Below, piece by piece: positions 44,903 to 49,966 of a stretch of DNA of 49,966 nt. The stretch covers positions 1 to 49,966 of the forward strand of contig CAYSCS010000033.1 in the NCBI GenBank assembly GCA_964429695.1, in the 5' to 3' direction. This DNA is from CAYSCS01 sp964429695 (GTDB lineage: Bacteria; Acidobacteriota; Aminicenantia; Aminicenantales; Aminicenantaceae). Each line of letters opens with the position of its first letter. The first letter of the stretch is position 1. The notes below the pieces were generated by a model, which was given only the letters and a program-made list of their open reading frames with translations, did not search any database and had not been told where the DNA came from. A program made the translations under genes and the position numbers.

Positions 44903-47614
44903 ATGGATAAATTTAAAAAAATATTTTTAACCTCCTTCTTAGTGATTGTATTAATTCCTTTCAGCTTATACCCTCAAGCGAAATACGGAACTATTGAAGG
45001 TAAAGTACTTGACACAGAAGGTACTCCTCTTCCTGGAGTGGAAGTAAGGCTTTCATCTCCAGATCTTATAGGAGGGACTCAGAGCAGAATTACAGATGAA
45101 ACAGGAAAATTCAGATTCCCCGCTCTTCTCCCTGGTTTATATACGCTCGAGGCTTCCTTGGAAGGTTTTGTTCCTGCGAAAAGAGAAAACATAAGATTGT
45201 TTGTAGGACAAACCATAACAGTAGATTTGACCCTCAAAATAGGAACCTTGGAAGAAGAAGTAACTGTAATTGGTGTTGCTCCACTTGTTGATGTCAAAGA
45301 TTCTCAAGTAAATGTTACCAATCTGGATGAAAAAATGATAAAAGACATTGCAGCAGCAACAAAGGATAGATTAGCCACTCAAGGTTTGCTAAATTTAGCC
45401 CCAAATGTTGAGAATGCAAGCGCTGCTGGAGCCCCTTCTAGAGTAAGCGTTCAATGGCAGATAGATGGAAGTGTTGTCTCTTACATAGGTTCAGGAGCTG
45501 ACTGGACATACCCTGACATCAATATGGTGGAGGAGGCGCAAGTGGCTGGATTCGGGGCTAATGCAGAATATGGAGGTTTCACTGGAGTGGCATTCAATAC
45601 TGTGCTTAAAAGCGGGAGCAACATTTTTGAAGGGCTTGCCGAAGTTGTTTATTCAGGCTTAGGATGGAGAGAAGAAAACATTGATGTCTCTAAACCAAAA
45701 TTTTCTTTGTATGAAGCTCCCCCCCGAGAACTGAGCTTTCAAGCCCATCTCGGAATTGGTGGGCCTATAATTAAGGACAAGCTTTGGTATTATCTAGGAG
45801 GAGGACAGAGGCAAGATGACTATGAAATTTCAGGATTCAAGAAAAGGGAATCATATCAAATGCCTAATGCTGCCTTAAAACTTACTTTCCAGCTCGATCA
45901 AAATAACCGATTTCATGCTCTGGCGTGGGGAGAAATGTTTCTTGTCTATAATAGAGGCCTGAGCGTTTACCGCCCGGATGAGGCTTGTTATTTTGATGTT
46001 GGACCAGACCTCACTCTGAGTATAAGCCACCTTCATACTTTTTCTGACAAAACATTTTCTGAATTAAGATTAGCCTATTTCTGGTGTTACTATGATCAGA
46101 GACCCAATCAAGGTAGGGACGTGCCTGAACATTATGACGCTCAGACAGGAATGTATAGCGGAAATTACTATTGGTGGGGAGAATCAGACACAGGGCACAT
46201 CTCTTTAAACGGAACTTTAACTCATCATGCCGATGAATTTTTGAAAGGGTCTCATGATTTTAAGTTAGGAGTAGAATTTCTTACTGGGTATGATAATTAT
46301 TCTGGTGGCTATACAGGTGGTTTTAGATACGTTGATAATGTTTACAATTATTATACCCACTCTTTCCATAACTATGCCTATTCTTACTCCATGGCACAAA
46401 AAGCTGAGGCATGGAAGATATCATTCTTTGCCCAAGATTCCTGGAAAATCACAGAACGTTTTACCATCAACCCTGGGGTACGTTATTCTCATTATAGGGG
46501 AACCCTTCCCAACGTTAGTTCCTCTCCAATTTTTACCCCCAAAGATACAGTTGAACCACGGATTGGATTTACCTGGGACCTTTTTGGAGACCATACTACT
46601 GCCTTTAAGGCTCATTATGGAAGATTTTATGATTCCTTGAAAACCCGCTACTTTCAAGCTGCAGATTTAGGGGTGGAAGACTGGATCATGTATGAGGTTA
46701 TGCCTGATGGCTCAAAGGTTGAAATATTCAGGTATGTTTACACCAACCCCACAGAGGTCGACCCTGAGATAAAGATGCCCTTGATGGATCAGTTCACATT
46801 AGGACTCGAGAGGACGCTCACGAAAGACCTTTCTGGCGGGATATCTTTCATATACCGAGAATACAGGGATTTCATTGCTCGAATAAACACTGCGGCTACA
46901 TGGGTAAAAATCCCATTCACATTTTTAGATGAGAATGGTGTAGTTCAGACAATTGAAGTCTACAATAAAACATCCCCTGGGTCTGCTGACCGCTTCCTCA
47001 TCACCAATCCAAAGCTAGGAATGGCTGAAAGTGTGATAATCGACCCAAAAAACAAATACACGGGTTTTTCCTTTTATATCAACAAAAGGTTTTCTCAGGG
47101 TTGGATGCTTCACGCTCATTATTCTTATGGCCAAGCAAAAGGAAATCATGACAACACTTATGCCGGCGGGTCTACAGGCGGAACAAGATATCTAAATCCT
47201 AACAGCCAAATAAATGCATATGGAAATTTGCCAAATGACCCTACTCATGTGATAAAGGTCTATGGAACATTCCTTCTCCCCTTAGGCTTCAGCTTGAGTC
47301 CAAGATTCACTTATGAAACAGGAAACAACTGGACAAGATACATAAGAGCTCCTGTTAGCGGGCGTCCAAGCGTCTTCTTAGACCCAAGGGGCTCTAATAG
47401 GGTTCCTCCCACAATTGACCTCAGTCTTAGGCTTGAGAAAATTTTTAGCTTCACAGAGAGAATGAGGTTGGGGTTAATCTTAGATGTTTTCAATGCTCTT
47501 AATCGGGGGGTAGAATTAGCAGTTGAGTCAAGAGTCGATAGCCCCAATTTCGGAAAGGCAACGGGGGTCAACGATGGAAGGTCCTATAGAGCTTCAATAA
47601 GATTCTACTTCTAA
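44903..47614 (+). CDS. TonB-dependent receptor, Oar-like
   Basis: A 903-residue outer-membrane receptor with the same order as the one at 9353: signal peptide (about 1-26, YPQA|KY), carboxypeptidase-regulatory-like domain (about 29-112; GKVLDTEGTPLPGVEVRL), plug (about 118-240; WQIDGS, FNTVLKSGSNIFEG) and a barrel ending SIRFYF. No SusD-like partner. The two receptors share motifs along their length (ALPPGSYKI/ALLPGLYTL, FFAQDSWKIT/FFDDAWSIT) but are clearly divergent, so they probably take different cargo. It is flanked by the serine hydrolase (divergent) and a CocE hydrolase (convergent). Confidence 0.9.
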   Translation: MDKFKKIFLTSFLVIVLIPFSLYPQAKYGTIEGKVLDTEGTPLPGVEVRLSSPDLIGGTQSRITDETGKFRFPALLPGLYTLEASLEGFVPAKRENIRLFVGQTITVDLTLKIGTLEEEVTVIGVAPLVDVKDSQVNVTNLDEKMIKDIAAATKDRLATQGLLNLAPNVENASAAGAPSRVSVQWQIDGSVVSYIGSGADWTYPDINMVEEAQVAGFGANAEYGGFTGVAFNTVLKSGSNIFEGLAEVVYSGLGWREENIDVSKPKFSLYEAPPRELSFQAHLGIGGPIIKDKLWYYLGGGQRQDDYEISGFKKRESYQMPNAALKLTFQLDQNNRFHALAWGEMFLVYNRGLSVYRPDEACYFDVGPDLTLSISHLHTFSDKTFSELRLAYFWCYYDQRPNQGRDVPEHYDAQTGMYSGNYYWWGESDTGHISLNGTLTHHADEFLKGSHDFKLGVEFLTGYDNYSGGYTGGFRYVDNVYNYYTHSFHNYAYSYSMAQKAEAWKISFFAQDSWKITERFTINPGVRYSHYRGTLPNVSSSPIFTPKDTVEPRIGFTWDLFGDHTTAFKAHYGRFYDSLKTRYFQAADLGVEDWIMYEVMPDGSKVEIFRYVYTNPTEVDPEIKMPLMDQFTLGLERTLTKDLSGGISFIYREYRDFIARINTAATWVKIPFTFLDENGVVQTIEVYNKTSPGSADRFLITNPKLGMAESVIIDPKNKYTGFSFYINKRFSQGWMLHAHYSYGQAKGNHDNTYAGGSTGGTRYLNPNSQINAYGNLPNDPTHVIKVYGTFLLPLGFSLSPRFTYETGNNWTRYIRAPVSGRPSVFLDPRGSNRVPPTIDLSLRLEKIFSFTERMRLGLILDVFNALNRGVELAVESRVDSPNFGKATGVNDGRSYRASIRFYF

Positions 47615-47958
47615 ATTCAAGAAAAGTAATTGCCTCAGGAATAAAAGAGACTAATTTCATTGTTAGAGCAAAAAGATCTCTTTTCACAAATTAAAGAGTG
47701 AAGAAAAACGTTTAATTTATCCCCAATCTAAGTTAAAAAATAGGGTTATAAAATCATAGTTCCCCCCGCGCAGGTAACTGAAAGATGAAATTAAGGAAGA
47801 CTTAGCGCAAAGAGCCACAATTTTAATTAGATGATGAAGGCTCAGTCTCTTAATTATGTGCTTTTATTAATTTTAACCTAAAAGAAGTTATTCTCTTTCT
47901 TGTCTTTTTTCTTCTCCATATTTTTATCCACTAATTTGAGGAAATTCACAATATTTTA
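47615..47958. other. Convergent spacer, no gene seen
   Basis: Between TonB receptor 2 and the CocE gene ends. A short GC-rich patch lies near 47763-47775; no terminator hairpin or small gene is evident. Confidence 0.45.
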
Positions 47959-49737
47959 TTAATCAGGCTGAAAGACAGGGAGGATGATATAAGATGGATG
48001 CTTGGAGTCATGGTAGATAGTCTGTCGTGCTATTTTCCTCTCTGTATCACTTCCTATATCTTTTCCTGTGTTAGTGTTGGGCAGGAAAGTTGGATAATTG
48101 CTACTTGAAATTTCAACTCTTATTCTGTGTCCTTTTTTGAAAAGGTTACCTGTTGCCCAAAGATCAATTTCATATTTATATATTTTTTGAGGCTCAATTA
48201 GGGTTGGCTTCTCATAAGAATCTCGATAACGTGCCCTGACAATGCCACATGTCAGATATTGAGCAAAATCATTGGGATGAACATCTACTAACTTTCCAGT
48301 AAAATCTGTATCCACAGCGGAAGAGGAGGCGTAGAGAATAATTTTTACTGGACCGACTACCATTAAATCTTCTGCAAGAGGTTGAGAAGTATATACTAGG
48401 ACATCGTCTCTTCTTTCCATTGGCCTTTGGTCTAGAGAATCATGATTCCCTGATTCTGAGTTAACACTACTTGGCACAGGATGGGAAGGATCAAAGGTGA
48501 ATCTATCTGGGGGTTCAGAAGCAGGGGGAGTAGTATTGAGAATGCCATCTCCTATCAGGGAGTTTGCACGTCCTTTACTGTGAAAATAAAACTCAGTAAA
48601 TTTTGTACCCGGAAGAGGCCAATCAGAAGAGGTTATCCAATCGTTCATCCCCATCACGAATATCTTTAGCGGTGGTTCATCCATGATTCCATTCTCAATC
48701 CCTTTAAGCCAATAATCATACCAGAGAAGATGTAATTCATTGAAATCCACTTCAGCCTTCTGGCCAAAATCGATTTCCCCCACTTTGGTTTCTGAGCTGC
48801 AATGACTCCAGGGGCCTATGAGAAGTCTTTGACTCTTTCTTCCTCTATCTGAATACCCATTTTTAAAAACTCCAAGGAAATTTCTGATGGTTCCCATGAT
48901 GTCAGAATCACTATACCAGCCTCCTATATTGAGCACAGGGACATCTATCAGATGGTACTTGTCATGAACACTTGTCTTCTTCCAGTAGTCATCATAAATA
49001 GGATGCTTGAAATAATCTTTCCACCAGGGAAAATGAAAGCCAATCGATTCATCGAGTTTGTTCAAGGGTAAATTCATGTATATTTTTTCCCAATTTAATT
49101 TTTCCGAACTTCCTCTGCGGGATGTCCTTCCTGCAGTGTTTACACACCAGCTTAACCAGCCCTGATAAACACCTTGTCTCATGAATCCCCCATCAAAATA
49201 GGGGTCTGAAGTAGCATCGCGGGGAACCATGCATTTCAAATAAGGATTCCTCAGGTGGGCTGAATACCATTGAATACACCCTCCATAGGAACAGCCAAAA
49301 GTGCCGATCTTTCCGTTTGACCAAGGCTGTCGCCCACACCAGTTATAGGTATCGTCTCCATCCTCAGCATCGTAGATTTCGATATAAAATTCACCCTCTG
49401 AATCATAACGGCCTCGGCAATCTTGAATAACAACCACATAACCTCTTGAGACAAAGTACTCAATGAATTTCTTTCCCTCAGGAGTAAATATATCTCGATT
49501 GCTTTTTCCGTAGTAAGTCCTGGTAAGAAGCACAGGGAATTTACCCTCAGCATCAGGACGATAAACATCAGCAGAAAGTTTTATCCCGTCTCGCATCGGA
49601 ACTAAGACATTGAACTCTGACCTCACCCTATATTCAGGCTGTGAAAGCTTTTTAGAAGAGAAAATGTTTGTGCCTGAGGCATTGATAAGAAATAAAAGAG
49701 GCAAAAACCAAGACAAGAAGATTTTTTTTCCGTTCAT
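47959..49737 (-). CDS. CocE/NonD-type hydrolase
   Basis: A 592-residue exported relative of the protein at 13613. Signal peptide about 1-22; hydrolase domain with S150 in GCSYGG, D277 in GGWYSDSD and H312 in GPWSH; C-terminal jelly-roll (about 385-590; ILYASSSAVDTDFTGKLVDVHPND, GHRIRVEISSSNYP). The family includes cocaine esterase, glutaryl-7-ACA acylase and X-Pro dipeptidyl peptidase; sequence alone does not choose. GCSYGG with Cys before the nucleophile and the absence of the C-terminal anchor distinguish it from its paralogue. An AAAGGAGG site precedes the ATG. Confidence 0.88.
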   Translation of the reverse strand: MNGKKIFLSWFLPLLFLINASGTNIFSSKKLSQPEYRVRSEFNVLVPMRDGIKLSADVYRPDAEGKFPVLLTRTYYGKSNRDIFTPEGKKFIEYFVSRGYVVVIQDCRGRYDSEGEFYIEIYDAEDGDDTYNWCGRQPWSNGKIGTFGCSYGGCIQWYSAHLRNPYLKCMVPRDATSDPYFDGGFMRQGVYQGWLSWCVNTAGRTSRRGSSEKLNWEKIYMNLPLNKLDESIGFHFPWWKDYFKHPIYDDYWKKTSVHDKYHLIDVPVLNIGGWYSDSDIMGTIRNFLGVFKNGYSDRGRKSQRLLIGPWSHCSSETKVGEIDFGQKAEVDFNELHLLWYDYWLKGIENGIMDEPPLKIFVMGMNDWITSSDWPLPGTKFTEFYFHSKGRANSLIGDGILNTTPPASEPPDRFTFDPSHPVPSSVNSESGNHDSLDQRPMERRDDVLVYTSQPLAEDLMVVGPVKIILYASSSAVDTDFTGKLVDVHPNDFAQYLTCGIVRARYRDSYEKPTLIEPQKIYKYEIDLWATGNLFKKGHRIRVEISSSNYPTFLPNTNTGKDIGSDTERKIARQTIYHDSKHPSYIILPVFQPD

Positions 49738-49764
49738 CCTGGCCTCCTTTTAATTATTTTAAAA

Positions 49765-49796
49765 TATTATATTCTAAAATTATTATATTCTAAAAT
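49765..49796 (-). repeat. Perfect 16-base tandem repeat carrying TATAAT
   Basis: TATTATATTCTAAAAT occurs twice without a gap (49765-49780, 49781-49796). On the minus strand each unit holds a TATAAT -10-like hexamer, the nearer one 28 bases before the CocE ATG. The duplication may create or duplicate that gene's promoter. Confidence 0.6.
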
Positions 49797-49966
49797 TCGA
49801 TTAAAATTTAAATCAAGAATTTTTTGGCTCCTCCTTAAGAAGTGTGGTAAAAATTGATTAAAGGAATAAGCGTGATAGGGAGAAAAGAAAGGAGCATTTT
49901 TTTATATAAACCTCAACATTCTTAAACCCAGAGCTCATCCTTTTCATTAATTTCATCTCTGTGTGC

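Noticed and set aside
1..49966. CRISPR arrays, tRNA/rRNA genes and riboswitches.
   Set aside because: No spaced repeat series, cloverleaf with CCA-type end, rRNA-like stretch or known aptamer core was seen on reading; a covariance-model search would be needed to exclude small RNAs fully.

Overview
The window looks like chromosomal DNA of a low-GC, Gram-negative-type, heterotrophic bacterium. Two Oar-like TonB receptors with N-terminal carboxypeptidase-regulatory domains, a GWxTD-domain protein, CocE-type hydrolases, an exported TldD and several class C beta-lactamase-like hydrolases suggest the Acidobacteriota / Candidatus Aminicenantes neighbourhood. That placement is inferred from gene content only; there is no rRNA or tRNA gene here.

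Layout. 0-9 kb: a decayed serine hydrolase, a small three-helix membrane protein, a B12-binding radical SAM enzyme, an overlapping SGNH hydrolase/HAD phosphatase pair, a previously uncalled 28-residue Lys/Ala/Pro protein (6440-6526) with an AT-rich upstream region and two hairpins, and a full-length but shattered spermidine-synthase-like membrane protein. 9-20.5 kb: a TonB receptor, an SDR, a CocE hydrolase with a C-terminal membrane anchor, a TldD/TldE pair in which only TldD has a Tat signal, and a serine hydrolase. 20.6-32.5 kb: a phosphosignalling island. One minus-strand operon encodes a Ser/Thr kinase, a PP2C phosphatase, a zinc-ribbon FHA protein and a periplasmic protease fused through a membrane helix to a cytoplasmic FHA domain. 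Beyond a dead insertion sequence lie a small lipoprotein and a divergent giant cyclase-kinase-WD40 protein. 33-35 kb: a Nudix hydrolase and a zinc alcohol dehydrogenase. 35.4-49.7 kb: an S9 peptidase, a GWxTD/TPR pair, a D-aminoacylase, a second serine hydrolase, a second TonB receptor and a second CocE hydrolase.

How the genes may work together. The two flanking clusters each hold a TonB receptor, a CocE hydrolase and a beta-lactamase-fold hydrolase, plus peptidases, which fits uptake and breakdown of peptides or other amide/ester compounds. The central island is the most unusual part. Kinase, phosphatase and protease each appear to carry one membrane helix and a periplasmic TPR-like segment, with kinase, phosphatase and FHA modules in the cytoplasm. 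This suggests an envelope complex in which phosphorylation read by FHA domains is coupled to a periplasmic protease. The function is not established.

Three loci are in decay (441-1937, 6599-8978, 26177-27553). Several starts were moved from the longest frame on ribosome-binding-site grounds (HAD, TldD, TPR protein) or on topology (cyclase-kinase-WD40).
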